This document shows positions 52,670 through 64,000 of a stretch of 64,000 nucleotides of DNA, piece by piece. A model generated the notes under the pieces. That model saw nothing but the letters and a program-made list of their open reading frames with translations, did no database searches and had not been told where the DNA came from. This DNA is from Hypoxylon rubiginosum. Lineage: Eukaryota; Ascomycota; Sordariomycetes; Xylariales; Hypoxylaceae. The translations under genes were made by a program, and so were the position numbers. How positions within the stretch are numbered: the stretch's first letter is position 1; every line of letters starts with the position of its first letter. Location of the stretch: the NCBI GenBank assembly GCA_902806565.1, contig CADCXA010000062.1:62001-126000 (forward strand), read 5' to 3'.

Positions 52670-53089
52670 TTAAGGGGCCTTGGCTTTCTGAGCGCGACCT
52701 CGACCTTGGGTCAGGCCAAAGTATCCCGCAGACGCAAAGGCCACAGAAAATAAAATTCGAGTCCATGCCCACAGCAGCTTTTCGCCCTGGTAAAAGAACA
52801 CGAAGAAATCGTTGATTCCGAGAAAGGCAACACCCATCAAGAGGGCATCGCATTCGGCGTACTGGCCGCGCCAGTAGAAGTAGTGCATCATGAGACCGAG
52901 GAGGATGGTCCGTCCCTGGCCCGCCTGCCAGACCGGCCACGTTTCGGGGACCGAGGAGATGCTGGGCGGCAGGCCGTAGAGCTCGATAACGGCGCGGCTG
53001 CCTCGTAGAGGCGCTAGGACCAGCCCGACGCAGTTCGCGAACGCGAAGTACAGCGCCGGGATGTGACGGATGCTGAAACGCTTCGACAT
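52670..53089 (-). CDS. DUF4267-like small membrane protein
   Basis: Single exon, 139 aa. Four hydrophobic segments (about residues 8-28, 59-72, 81-100 and 108-127) mark a small multipass membrane protein. Spacing and motifs (ALYFAFANCVGLVLAP near the start and ALLMGVAFLGINDFFVFF in the third segment) resemble the fungal DUF4267 family, which has no firmly known function. The ATG at 53089 is the only sensible start. It is divergent from the DHA2 transporter gene, with a shared 674-bp promoter region. Confidence 0.72.
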   Translation of the reverse strand: MSKRFSIRHIPALYFAFANCVGLVLAPLRGSRAVIELYGLPPSISSVPETWPVWQAGQGRTILLGLMMHYFYWRGQYAECDALLMGVAFLGINDFFVFFYQGEKLLWAWTRILFSVAFASAGYFGLTQGRGRAQKAKAP

Positions 53090-53763
53090 GATGCTCGTAC
53101 GCCTAACTCAGCTGGGTTGGTATACTTCAAAAGTTCATGAACCGATACAGAAAACGATATGGAATGCGAGCGCGTGCAAATTAACGAGCGAGAAAAAGAA
53201 GAATGAGGTTGTCTGAAGAAGAGACAAAGAAATTGTTGTTCTTGATGGAGGGTGGGTATCAACATGACGCTTCGCTTGGAGAGCTAGAGCTGACAGCGGG
53301 AGCTTGGCAAAAATCGCAGTATAAAATCTTATTGGTCGAGAATGCGAGCTCAGCGAGCTCAGAATTCTAGCGTTACACAAGAACCGGACTAAAATTAATA
53401 TCCAGATCTGGACGCCGTGCAGTTACATACCGAGAGTCGATTACCACCTTCATCGAAACCAACAGTAGTACCCTATCTTACCATCTGGATATGTGCTCAT
53501 GTGGCACGTACGGCTGTTATCCGATCTACTACTACAATGCTGCCTACTATTCAGATGCATATGCATGATGTCTGTGAATACCTACGGTCGGTACCTAGGT
53601 ATCCACAGAGAATCGCGCCTTATCTGCTTCCTCGGGCCTGTCACTTATAATCCTTTCCGAAGCCACGGCGACTAACAAGGGTACCTGCATGTCTCCCTTC
53701 ACCATTTTCACACTATTTCACTCTCTATTCCTAATCTAGACCCAACCCGGACCCGTTCGGTGA
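53090..53763. promoter_or_regulatory. divergent promoter region
   Basis: 674 bp between the divergent DUF4267 gene (-) and MFS gene (+). The pyrimidine-rich stretch at about 53694-53745 just before the transporter ATG is a likely transcription start region. No specific operator recognised. Confidence 0.4.
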
Positions 53764-55530
53764 ATGGCGTCGATGGCTCACACTGACGTCGAGCCTCCTG
53801 AGGTTTACGCACCCAAGGAGTCGAGTCTGTCATCGTCGGGGAATCAAGACGGGGAGACTCGAGCCAGCAACGAGGAGCCAGAGCAGAAATTCCAACATAC
53901 CTGGAGAATCATTCTTATTTCTATTACTCTTTCCATCTTGACATTCATCTCGGGCATCGACGCGTCTATCATCACCACTTCCCTCCCGACTATAACACGC
54001 GAAATCGGCGGCGCCAGCGACTATGTCTGGATCGCTCAATCTTACCTATTTGCCTGCACGATCCCGCAGCCATTCTACGGTCAAATCGCCGACATATTCG
54101 GTCGCCGCAACCCGCTGCTTGTCTCAGTAGCCCTCTTCGCCTTAGGGAGTGGCATCGCCGGCGGGGCGAATAATGTAGCCACACTCATCGCTGGACGTCT
54201 CGTCCAGGGCTTGGGCACCGGCGGGATCAATGTGATCCCAGAGATCATTATCTGCGATCTCATACCACCCCGCCATCGCGGCCCGTACTTGAGTGCTATA
54301 CTGTCAACGGCCGCTATAGCCAGTACCATCGGGCCTATCGTCGGCGGCGCTTTGGCCCTGGCCGACTGGCGTTGGATCTTTTGGCTGAACCTCCCCGTGT
54401 CCGGAGTATGTGCCATAGGTACGGTCCTGCTTGTCAACGTCAAATATCAGCGCAACAAGACGTGGCTAGCTGCACTGCGTCGCGTCGACTTCATCGGCAG
54501 CGCGATATTCATTCCCTCCATGGTGTCTCTATTTTTCGGTCTGATCATGGGCGGGACAAGCGACTACCCCTGGAACTCGGGGCGCATCATTGCTCCTATT
54601 GTCCTAGGTGTCGCCGGTTGGGTCCTCTTTCACGCCCAGCAATCTTCTCGCTTCTGCGTCGAGCCCAGCGTGCCCCCAAGTCTCTTCCAAAACCGTACCT
54701 CGGCCACCTCCTTTATCCTCATCTTTTTGGCCTCGATTACGGTCCAAGCCATCTGCTACTTCCTACCCATCTACTTCCAAGCCGTCAAGAACGTCTCTCC
54801 CCTAACGTCCGGTGTCTACTTTCTTCCTTTCACGTTGGCACTGCTCCCGTCCGGTGGCATCGCAGCAGCCATCCTATCCAAAACCGGCCGCTATAAGCCA
54901 CTACACTGGGCCGGTTTCGCCTTAATGGCCATCGGTATCGGACTATTCTCAACACTAGATGAGGCATCCAGCTCCGGGGAATGGATCGGCTTTCAGATCA
55001 TCGCTGCGTGGGGGGGCGGCTTCATATTTACAGTATCACTCCCGTCTACTCTCGCCGCGCTCCCCGAGAAGGTGGTGGCAACTGCTACGAGCACTTTCGC
55101 CTTCGTCCGTGCCTTCGGTCTGGTGTGGGGTGTTACCATGTCGTCGATTGTCTTCAACGGCCGGGTCCAGCAGAATTTGTACACCGTCAAAGACACCAAC
55201 CTGCAACAGCTCCTGGCAGATGGCCGCGCCTACACACTTGCCTCCGGCAGTGAAGACAATCAATTTTCAATTGTAACACTGTCAGACAAAGATAGGGGTC
55301 AAGTTGTAAATGTGTATAAGGAGGCGTTGAGTGTGGTATGGCTCGTATTTGTAGCGATAACAGGCCTTGGATTTATCTTTACTTTTGTCCTTAAGCACAT
55401 TGAACTGCGGAAAGACCGGCAGACGGATTTCGGCCTTGCTGACAGTTCTCAGCCCCCTTCTAACACGGAAGAAGGACTTCAAGAACTGAAGAGTTCTGGC
55501 ATAAAGTCCGAAGAATCTTCATCTCACTGA
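53764..55530 (+). CDS. MFS multidrug efflux transporter, DHA2 (14-TMS) type
   Basis: Proton antiporter expected in the plasma membrane, exporting drugs or metabolites. Uninterrupted single exon, 588 aa, the normal size for fungal DHA2 pumps. A hydrophilic N terminus (1-45) precedes helix 1 with the DHA2-type GIDASIITTSLPTI (about 64-77). Motif A is GQIADIFGRRNP (106-117), and RLVQGLGTGG is motif B (145-154). Motif C is GPIVGGALALADWRWIF (190-206). A second gating stretch is FYLP-like: CYFLPIYFQAVKNVSPL. The C-terminal tail is Ser/Glu-rich. The first ATG is used; a second one lies at codon 4. It may export a product of the adjacent P450/decarboxylase genes, which is inference from position. 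Lack of introns contrasts with its neighbours. The gene is intact. Confidence 0.93.
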   Translation: MASMAHTDVEPPEVYAPKESSLSSSGNQDGETRASNEEPEQKFQHTWRIILISITLSILTFISGIDASIITTSLPTITREIGGASDYVWIAQSYLFACTIPQPFYGQIADIFGRRNPLLVSVALFALGSGIAGGANNVATLIAGRLVQGLGTGGINVIPEIIICDLIPPRHRGPYLSAILSTAAIASTIGPIVGGALALADWRWIFWLNLPVSGVCAIGTVLLVNVKYQRNKTWLAALRRVDFIGSAIFIPSMVSLFFGLIMGGTSDYPWNSGRIIAPIVLGVAGWVLFHAQQSSRFCVEPSVPPSLFQNRTSATSFILIFLASITVQAICYFLPIYFQAVKNVSPLTSGVYFLPFTLALLPSGGIAAAILSKTGRYKPLHWAGFALMAIGIGLFSTLDEASSSGEWIGFQIIAAWGGGFIFTVSLPSTLAALPEKVVATATSTFAFVRAFGLVWGVTMSSIVFNGRVQQNLYTVKDTNLQQLLADGRAYTLASGSEDNQFSIVTLSDKDRGQVVNVYKEALSVVWLVFVAITGLGFIFTFVLKHIELRKDRQTDFGLADSSQPPSNTEEGLQELKSSGIKSEESSSH

Positions 55531-56574
55531 AAGCTGGAAAGACATTATGTTCGATTACTGGGGTGCTAGATGTCACATAAAGCATAGGGGGTATAATATG
55601 GACACTGTATTTAGTAACCGTTGTAATGACTACATACCTTCTAGGTACCTAGCTACGATTCGTAATTAGTATTATTTGAAATATTAAACCTTTATTGATC
55701 TACATACCAACCAAGACTCCGTGTATCAAATAGTTGAACTATTCGATCTGCATATTGACGTGACAGCGTGGCAGCCCAATTTCGTAAATGATGACTGTAT
55801 CTAGGTCTTCACATGACACTATCGTAGGTTTCTTTCAGGATTTGGTTACTCATTGACAGCAGATCTCTGCCTCTGTTACTCCTGGCCTGATGTTCTTGGC
55901 TATAAGCAATAGACGTACTTTGTACCCGCCTCCAACTACCGAAGTATAAACCATGAGATGCGGGCGCTACAATTGCACTTATACGGCAACATTGAGCGAG
56001 GATGGAGGAGTAGAATACTTTATAACGAGAAGGTCAGATCATGCCTAGCTGGGTGCCACGTACTCTATTGCCGGGTCACAGCCTCTGTTACCGGAACCTT
56101 CATGCATGCTACGTACGGTATTTGGAGGCGGCGCAGTGCAGCCTGCAGCGCATTACGGACAATTAACAATTCCCATCATCTTGGCCAATGCATCTCCAAC
56201 TTGCATTTGCTAGGTTCTTAGTCCTTACCACCCGGGTAGGGCTACAGATCGGCTAATCATCATATCACTTGGATAGGGCTGCAGGTCTGTTGGTCCGAGA
56301 AAAGGGATAGTTTGGAGATGGACTCCTTTTGCCTAGTCCCCTTTAACCCGGCCTTTGGTTTATACCCGGAGCTTAGTAGTCCCTAAGGCTCATACCTTTC
56401 TGTGCAATAATGTAGTTGTTTTCGTATCGCATAGTTCGCCTCGTGACAGCATTTGCTGGATTTGGAGGGCCTAATCCGGACTGGACCTGGAAACCCCTTT
56501 TCAAGAAGTGTGCAAGTATATGTCGGCTCAGTTCTGTGCTCTCCTCGGTATGTGTTCCAAAACCTGCACGGAAA
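55531..56574. other. intergenic, no gene seen
   Basis: About 1 kb between two plus-strand genes. An open frame continues upstream of the GMC start to about 56416 but has no ATG there. Nothing else supported. Confidence 0.5.
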
Positions 56575-57834
56575 ATGTGGACTTACAGCACTAAATATCC
56601 AATTAGACGGCTGGAGGAAATCATAGGCCAAACGTACGATTACATTGTAGTTGGTGGTGGCACAGCTGGGTCGGCCCTAGCTTCAAGGCTTAGTGAGGAC
56701 CCCAGTACGACCGTTCTACTTCTTGAAAGAGGATCTTATTGTGATAATTTCAAATCAAAAATACCCCTAGCATCAATTGCTAGTGGGAGCTATGCCGCCC
56801 CCCGCATGTCGACTCCCGAGCCGGGGGCCGGGGGACGGTCAGTGGAGATTCTCTCGGCCGAGACACTCGGCGGGACCTCGAGAATGAACGGCATGATATA
56901 CACACGAGGCGCACGAGCTTATTATGATCGATGGTCGCAAAATGGCGAGGAGTGGAGTTGGGTAAACGTCGAACCGTCCTTCAAGAGTGTTGAGCGAACC
57001 GTCTCTCTGCACCAGACTAGCAATCTCGAATCGGATGTTTATCCATTCCTTGAATGGTCAGCGAACAGGTTAGGCCTCCCCTCAGAGAACAATCTCAATA
57101 ATACCGGCTCTCCGGCTGTGGGATATTTCAACTTTGACCTTACTATCGATCCGAAAGGATACAGGCAGTCTGCACTCCACGCCTATCTGCCAAAGGCGAT
57201 CGCAATCCAACGACAAGCTTACCTTCATATATGTACCGATGTTGTTGTGTCTCGCCTTGACCTCGACCATTTGTGTGGACTTGTTCGTGGTGTTTTTGTC
57301 CATTCTTCAGGGGCAAGGAACCCCAAGCCCCATCTGATTTCAGCAAAGCGGGAAATCGTAATTGCTGCCGGAGCAATATGTAGCCCGCAGATTTTGCAGC
57401 TCAGTGGCATCGGTTCCCGAACGACTCTTGGGAGCATGGGAATACCCGTCGTACGCGACCTTCGAGGCGTAGGCTCTCATCTAAGCGATCATCCTCTGAT
57501 TCCGATCTCCATTGAAGTACCCATAGAAGACTCCATGCAACAATTGCAAGACAGCTTCTGGCAAATGATCAAGCATATCTTGCTTTATCTCGTAGCTGGC
57601 AGAGGCTGGCTGAAGTCCGCCCTGGATCGCGGCATCTTCTTCAACACTTCGCACCTCAATCAGGAAACAGGCACATTACGGGAACCAGAAGTCACACCAT
57701 ATTTCAACAAAGCAGAGGACTTGGCAAATGCCGAGATCATCATTTTGCCGATCGGTACACCTCCTACCAAGAGTCAGGGCAAGGGACTGGTTTCACTTCA
57801 ACTGTGTCTGCGGTTGACCGTTCGTACATCTTAG
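56575..57834 (+). pseudogene. GMC oxidoreductase, C-terminal domain missing
   Basis: FAD-dependent glucose-methanol-choline oxidoreductase. From the ATG at 56575 the frame runs 419 residues and stops at 57834, where A/T-rich DNA begins; related fungal enzymes are about 600 aa. Present: the start typical of one fungal subgroup (MWTYSTKYP), the FAD dinucleotide fold YDYIVVGGGTAGSALASRL (21-39), GGTSRMNGMIYTRG (about 99-112), and the second GMC signature GAICSPQILQLSGIG (about 265-279). Missing: the whole C-terminal substrate domain with the catalytic His pair. The last dozen residues no longer look like the family. Most likely a gene cut by insertion or rearrangement at the repeat boundary, or eroded by RIP spreading from it. 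A 3' exon inside the A/T block cannot be recognised. No introns are seen in the remaining part. Confidence 0.8.
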
Positions 57835-59880
57835 CCAAAATCGAAAAATTAAATTTAAAAAATACCATAAAAGGAAAAGCGTCGCACAGCCACATATATG
57901 CTATATTAAAAAAGTACTTTATAAATAAAAAAATAAAATTATTATATAAACCGATATTTATTATTATTATTAATTATAATTTCCCATTTAGAACTTTTTT
58001 AATATTTTTAATTATTATTAAATAAAATTTTAATTATTATAAAAAAAAAACCTATTAATTTTAAGTTTTTTAAAAACAATATTATTATTTAATTTTCTAT
58101 AAACTTTACTAATAATAATATTCTAATTAAGTTTAAAATAAAATTCTATTAAAAACCTACCGAAAAAATTTTTACTTATATATTTAAATAATAAAAGTTT
58201 TAAAAATAAACTTATATATAACGTTTTAAAACGCTATTAAAAATAAAAAAATAAATTTTAACTTTATATTTTAAATTTCATATTTTTAATTTTAAACTAT
58301 TAGTAATATTACATTAAAAAAAATTTAATATAACTTAAAAATAATTTTAAAAAATATAATTAAAATATAGTTTTAAGTATTATTAATAAATATTTATTAA
58401 TAAATAATAATAAATAAATTCCTTATAAAACATTATAATAAAAAAATTCTTTAAATTTAAATATTTTAATAAGTTTAATTAATAATATATTTATAATAAT
58501 TTAATAAATAAAAATAAAAACCTTTTTTTTTAATTTATTTAAAAATTATTATTATTATATAAACCTTTTTTATATATTAATATATAATAAAAAAATAATA
58601 ATAAAAGTTTATAAAAAATTTTTTCTTAGTGTAACTATTTATTATTAATGGTATTTATAAAAAAAAAAAAACAAATTTATTTATAATAAATTAAATTAAA
58701 TTTAATGTATTAATAATTATAATAAATTTTTTTAATAAAAAATTTATATATACGTAAAAATAAATATATTTTTAAAGTATTTAATTTAACATTATATTAA
58801 TTAATTTAAAAATATAGTAATTTTTATTTTAATTTAATATTTTTATATAGTATATATTTTAAGTTATATGTTTTATATAATTTAAATAAATAAAAGTAAA
58901 AAAATATTTTTATTTTTTATTATTTATTAAACTTTTATATAAACTATATATATTAATATAAATAAATTTACTATAAAACTTAATAATTATATTTATTATA
59001 ACTATAATATAAATAATATTTAAATTAAAAAGTAATAAATATAACTATAAACTTTTTATTTATTACGTTAAAAAATATATTTATATTTAAATATAAAAAA
59101 AATATAATTAAATATTAATATATTTTTAAATTTTATTTATATAATTAAAAAATTAAAAATTTTAAATATTATATAACCTTACTTTTAAAATTACTTTTTT
59201 TATAGTATATATATTAATTATATAAAAAATAATTAAAAATTATATTTTATTTTAAAATTATTATAAAATCTGTTTTTAATATAAAATAAATAATATATTA
59301 AAACATTTAATTAAAAATTACTATTATTTTAATTTAAATATTACTAAATAATATAATTTTATTATTAATATTAATATTTTTATTAATATTAAAATAATAG
59401 TTACTAGTAATAATATTAATAAATATTTTTTTAAAAACATTTTATTATAATATAAAAACTTTTTTATAAACGTTAAATTAAATTATAAAATAAAAAATAA
59501 CCACGAAAAGTTATTTATTAATATTTATTTTAAACTTTAAAAAACAATTTAAATAAAACTAAATAATAAAAATTATTTTAGTTTATTATTAGCTTTAAAA
59601 CCTCTAATAAATGATTTAGTAAAAATTACATGAAAATTAATATAGCTTTTAAAATAAAATCTTTTAAAAAATCTAACAGTAATTTTAAAAAAATTAAAAA
59701 AGGATAAATAAGAAAAAGAGGGTTATAACGTATTTAAATAAATATTTAAATATTTAAAGAACTTATAAATAAAACTTATCTATTTATAAATAATTATAAA
59801 ATTATATGTTAAACTAGTTATAAATTAAAAGAACTTAATATTAAAATTATTATAAATATAAAAGCGTTTTACTTTTTATA

Positions 59881-59990
59881 AAACTTATATTTAATTTTAA
59901 TTAAACTTATATTTAATTTTAGTTAAACTTATATTTAATTTTAATTAAACTTATATTTAACTTTAATTAAACTTATATTTAATTTTTATA
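59881..59990. repeat. 22-bp tandem repeat, 5 units
   Basis: Five exact-length units of the form AAACTTATATTTAATTTTAATT starting at 59881, 59903, 59925, 59947 and 59969, with one or two changes per unit, mostly C/T or A/G. Confidence 0.88.
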
Positions 59991-60315
59991 TTTAGTTTTT
60001 ATTAAACTTATTTAAATATTTTAATAAAAATATAACACTTATAATATTTATAATTTTTTAAAACCTTTATAACCACTTAGAATTTTTAAGTTTATTAATT
60101 ATTAATTTTATTAATTCTTAGTATTTATAGCCACTTAAAACACCTAAAATTTACTAAATATTAATAAATTAATAACATTATTAATAACATATTATAATAT
60201 AAAAAATTAATTTAAAAAATAATATAATAATTAATTTTAAAGTTTAATATGTTAATAAATTTATAAATAAATATAATATATTTTATTTTTATTTATTTAT
60301 TTAAAATAAATAAAA

Positions 60316-60498
60316 ATATAAGTTAAATATAAGTTAAATATAAATTAAATATAAGTTAAATATAAGTTAAATATAAATTAAATATAAGTTAAATATAAAT
60401 TAAATATAAATTAAATATAAGTTAAATATAAGTTAAATATAAGTTAAATATAAATTAAATATAAGTTAAATATAAATTAAATATAAATTAAATATAAA
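60316..60498. repeat. 11-bp minisatellite, about 16 units
   Basis: Head-to-tail units ATAAGTTAAAT alternating irregularly with ATAAATTAAAT, a single G/A difference that fits RIP-type change. The phase is uniform over about 183 bp. Confidence 0.9.
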
Positions 60499-62539
60499 CA
60501 GTTATTACTATTAGTTTATTATTTCCCTTTAAATTTTTATATTATTAAACCTTAAATTTTATAAATAAATATTAATAAATTTAAATAAAATTTAAGATAA
60601 AAAAAGTTAATATTAATTTATAGTTATTATAATAATATATAAACTTATATTTAATAAAAACTTAATATATATTTAATAAAAAATAAATAAAAATTAAATA
60701 AATATTAAATAAAAACTATATAAATAATCTTAATATTTTTTTTAGTTTTATAAAAAATATTTACCCTTACTAAAAACGTTTTAAGCGTTTATTTTTACCT
60801 GGTTCTTAATTATATATTTTTTATTATAAGGTTTTAATAAACTAATCTTTTTTTTCTTAAATTATTATTAAATAATTACACCTTATTTTAATTGTTATAT
60901 AATATTTATTAAACTATCTTTTTTATTATTATTAAACTTATTATTTTTAATAATCTTATTTTTTATATTATTAATAACTTTAATTAAAAAAACATTTATA
61001 AAATAATTATTATTATTATTATTTTTAATTTAATTATTTATAATATTATTTAAAGGTTTTAATAAAAATAATAAATTTTTATTTAAGTTTTTATTATTAT
61101 ATTTTAACTTATTATAAAATTTATTAAGCTTATTAAAATTAACTAATTCTTAAAATAATAATAATAATAAATTAATAAAATTGTTATTAATTTTAAATTT
61201 ATTATTACTTAGTTAATAATTATTAAACAGTATTTTAATATAAATTAAAACTAGGTTTTATAAATAAAAAAAAAAGTTTATTATATAAAAAAAATTAAAA
61301 ATATTACTAGATTTAAATATATAAAAATTATAATTAATTAATATTTTTAATTAGTTTGTTAACTTAGCTAGATTAATTTTTAATAAACCACTATTTAACA
61401 TTTATTAAGCCTAGGTATAAAGTGTTAAAGTTTAAATAAATAATATTATAATTTCTTTTATTTTTATTTTTTTTTTATTATTTTTAAAATATTAAACTAA
61501 TTGATTTTTTTTTATTTTATAATTAACCGGCGTACCACTTTTAATTTATTTATATAAATTATTATAAAATTTTATAAAAAATTAAACTTATTTACCAATA
61601 AAATTATTTTTCCCAGTAAGCTATAAAATTAATATTTTATTATTTAATAAATTAACTTATAAAATTATAAATTAATAAAACGATAAATTTATATTTTTAT
61701 TTTATATTAATTTATAATTAGGTTAATTTTTATAATTTTAAAGTTAATTAAGTTATATTTAAATTTATAATAATTAATTTAATTAAATTTAAACCTATTA
61801 ATTAAAAATAATATTAACTATAATTAAATATAAGTTTAAAATAATAAAAAATAATAAAATATATATTTATTTTAATTTATTAATAAACTTCGTTTTTTAT
61901 TAAACTTCTATAAATATAAATTAACGTATTATATTATAAAATTAAATTAGTATAATATTTTCTAATAATATAATTTAATATTTTATATATTTTTAATAAT
62001 AGCTTTTTATAAATTAATAAATTTTACAGTAAAAAACTTAACCGTTTTAATATAAAAGTTACATTAATATTATTAATATTAATATATTATTATAAATAAA
62101 ATTTATTAAAACTAATTATTATATATATATTTTTACTTTTTTTAAAATAAACTTTATATATAATATTAAATTTAAGTATAATTTTAATTATATATTTAAT
62201 ATTAATAAGTTATTAATAAATATTAATAAATATAAGTTTAATATATATATTATTATTAAACTTAAAAATTAAAATATAAGGATTTAATAAAATTATAATT
62301 TTTAATATATTTATTATTACTTTAATATAATTTTAAACATATTATTATTCTAGGTTTTAATTATATTATAAAGCTGATAATTGTTTTTAATATGTTTTAT
62401 TTACTTTAAATAAAAAGTTAATTAATATAAAATAAAAGTTATATTATAAATTTACTTAAAAAAACCTAACCATTAAAATTTTAATTAAAAATTAAACTTA
62501 ATTTTATTAATTATAAATAATAACTAAATAAACGCTTAA

Positions 62540-62585
62540 TATAAATTAAACATAAATTTAATATAAGTTAAATATAAATTAAATA
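62540..62585. repeat. short, degenerate piece of the 11-bp repeat
   Basis: Three to four units like ATAARTTAAAT in the same orientation as the 60316-60498 array, with more divergence. Confidence 0.5.
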
Positions 62586-63202
62586 ATAACTAAATAACAA
62601 TTTAACAATAAAATAAAATACTATAAAAATATTTAAAAATAAAATATAAATTTTAAATAATTAAAATAACTGTAACATTTAATAAATAAATTAATATTAT
62701 TTTTATAATTTATTATCACTTATTTACTTATTAAAAATAAATGTTATATTAAGGTTTTTCTATAAAATATTTTTTAAACTAAACTTATTAATAATAATTT
62801 AATTATTAATATTAATAATTTTTATATTTTATATATATATATAATATTAAAAAAATCATTAATATTAATTTTATAAACTTAATTATTAAAAAATATAATT
62901 ATAAAATTAAAAAATTTAAAAATTAAAATACTTTTATTATAATAAAATTTTTTATTATATATAGTATATAAACCGTTATTTATTTATTATTTAATTATTA
63001 TAAAACATATATATATATTTAACCTTAATATATATTTTTTATATTTTTATTTTTTTAATATATTTATATATATTAACTTTTATATTTATTTTTTTTATAA
63101 ATTATTTTATTATAAAAATAATATTATTTATAGTTAAAATATATTATAAAAACTTTAAAATAAAAAATATAATTTTATAAATATATATTTATTTAAATAA
63201 TT

Positions 63203-63314
63203 TATATTTAACTTATATTTAACCTTGATATTTAACTAACATTTAACCTATATTTAATTTACATTTAATTTACACTTAGTTTATATTTAACTTATATTTA
63301 ACTTATATTTAATT
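63203..63314. repeat. 11-bp minisatellite in inverted orientation
   Basis: About ten units of ATTTAACTTAT and variants such as ATTTAATTTAC and ATTTAACCTAT, i.e. the reverse complement of the array at 60316-60498. It keeps more C than the other arrays. Confidence 0.75.
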
Positions 63315-64000
63315 TAAATAAAAACTTATTTATTTATTAAATATAATAACTTATATTATTTTATTATTTAAATAACTTTAATTTAAAATATTATTTTTAA
63401 AATACTTAGTAATAATATATAATAAAAATATATATATATAAATATAAAAAATTATATAAAATATATAGTATATTTTTATTAATTTTAATTAAAATATATA
63501 AAATAATATTTAATAATAATAATTATAAGCCCTGTTTTATATCTTAATTAAAATAACTTATTTAGTAGCTATATAATTAATAAAAATTAAACTATTAATA
63601 TATAATAAAAAAACATAATTTTTAACTAATATTATTACGAATATATCCTACTATATTTTTAATTTTTATATTATTAATATACCTAGTTATATTTTAATTT
63701 ATACTATAAATAAAATAAAACAAAATATTATATTTAATTATAACGTTTAATAAAAAATTACTTTTCCAACTAATAAAAAATATTATAAATAAATTTAATA
63801 AATTTAAATATAACTTATTATATTAAATTATCTTCTTAATTTTTATTATTACTTTTAATAAAATAAAATATAAAAGATATAAATTTTATATTAGTTTTAA
63901 AAAAGGGAATTAATTAATATTATAACTTAAAGTTATAAAGTTTTAAACTATAATTTTAAGAAAAATAATAAAAAAATATAATTAAAAATAATATAAATTT

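Larger units (their letters stand above)
57835..64000. repeat. second A/T-rich RIP-type block, runs off the window
   Basis: Starts abruptly after the truncated GMC gene and reaches the window end. Almost no C or G, no coding frame. On the + strand C is visibly commoner than G over much of the block. No LTR pair was found. Tandem arrays inside are listed separately. Confidence 0.88.

Noticed and set aside
60316..60498. CRISPR-like or telomere-like array
   Set aside because: The 11-bp units are head to tail without spacers, and the sequence is not a TTAGGG-type telomere repeat.

Overview
The window looks like nuclear DNA of a filamentous ascomycete (Pezizomycotina). Most genes are split by short introns of about 45-80 bp (one is 251 bp) with GT..AG ends, and many have a CTAAC/CTGAC-type branch point. 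Typical fungal families are present: HET, SAT4-type rhodopsin-domain protein, DUF4267, ACS and DHA2 MFS transporters, microsomal P450 and GMC oxidoreductase. Two huge A+T-rich blocks carry the hallmark of repeat-induced point mutation (RIP). I cannot name the species.

Layout. (1) 1-14.1 kb is a gene-bearing island: a Ymc1-like mitochondrial carrier (+), RINT1/Tip20-type Golgi-ER tethering protein (-), a METTL7-like methyltransferase (+), a Dal5-like MFS permease (-) and a HET-domain protein (-). (2) About 14.1-39.84 kb is almost pure A/T. It contains two full-length RIP-mutated copies of one LTR retrotransposon (14282-20042 and 22457-28262, both with 182-bp LTRs and matching 5-bp flanking direct repeats), several tandem arrays, and about 11.6 kb of unclassified RIP relics. 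(3) About 39.84-57.83 kb is a second gene island: a 10-exon tyrosine-decarboxylase-like PLP enzyme (-), a broken kinase-like gene (-), a SAT4-type membrane protein (-), a 7-exon P450 (-), a DUF4267 protein (-), a DHA2 drug-efflux-type MFS transporter (+) and a GMC oxidoreductase that lacks its C-terminal domain (+). (4) 57.84 kb to the end is a second A/T block with 11-bp and 22-bp minisatellites.

How the genes may work together. In island 1 the genes look like ordinary housekeeping or accessory genes without a shared pathway. In island 2 the decarboxylase, P450, GMC oxidoreductase and efflux pump are the kinds of enzyme found together in small specialised-metabolite clusters. A decarboxylated amino acid could be oxidised and exported. 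This is inference: no PKS, NRPS or pathway regulator is visible. The truncated GMC gene and frameshifted kinase suggest the island is partly decaying at its edges.

Exon structures were worked out by hand from reading frame, splice consensus and family resemblance, and every multi-exon model given as intact keeps phase across all junctions. The strongest unexpected signal is that the two retrotransposon copies were mutated by RIP on opposite strands: copy 1 lost G and kept C on the + strand, copy 2 lost C and kept G.
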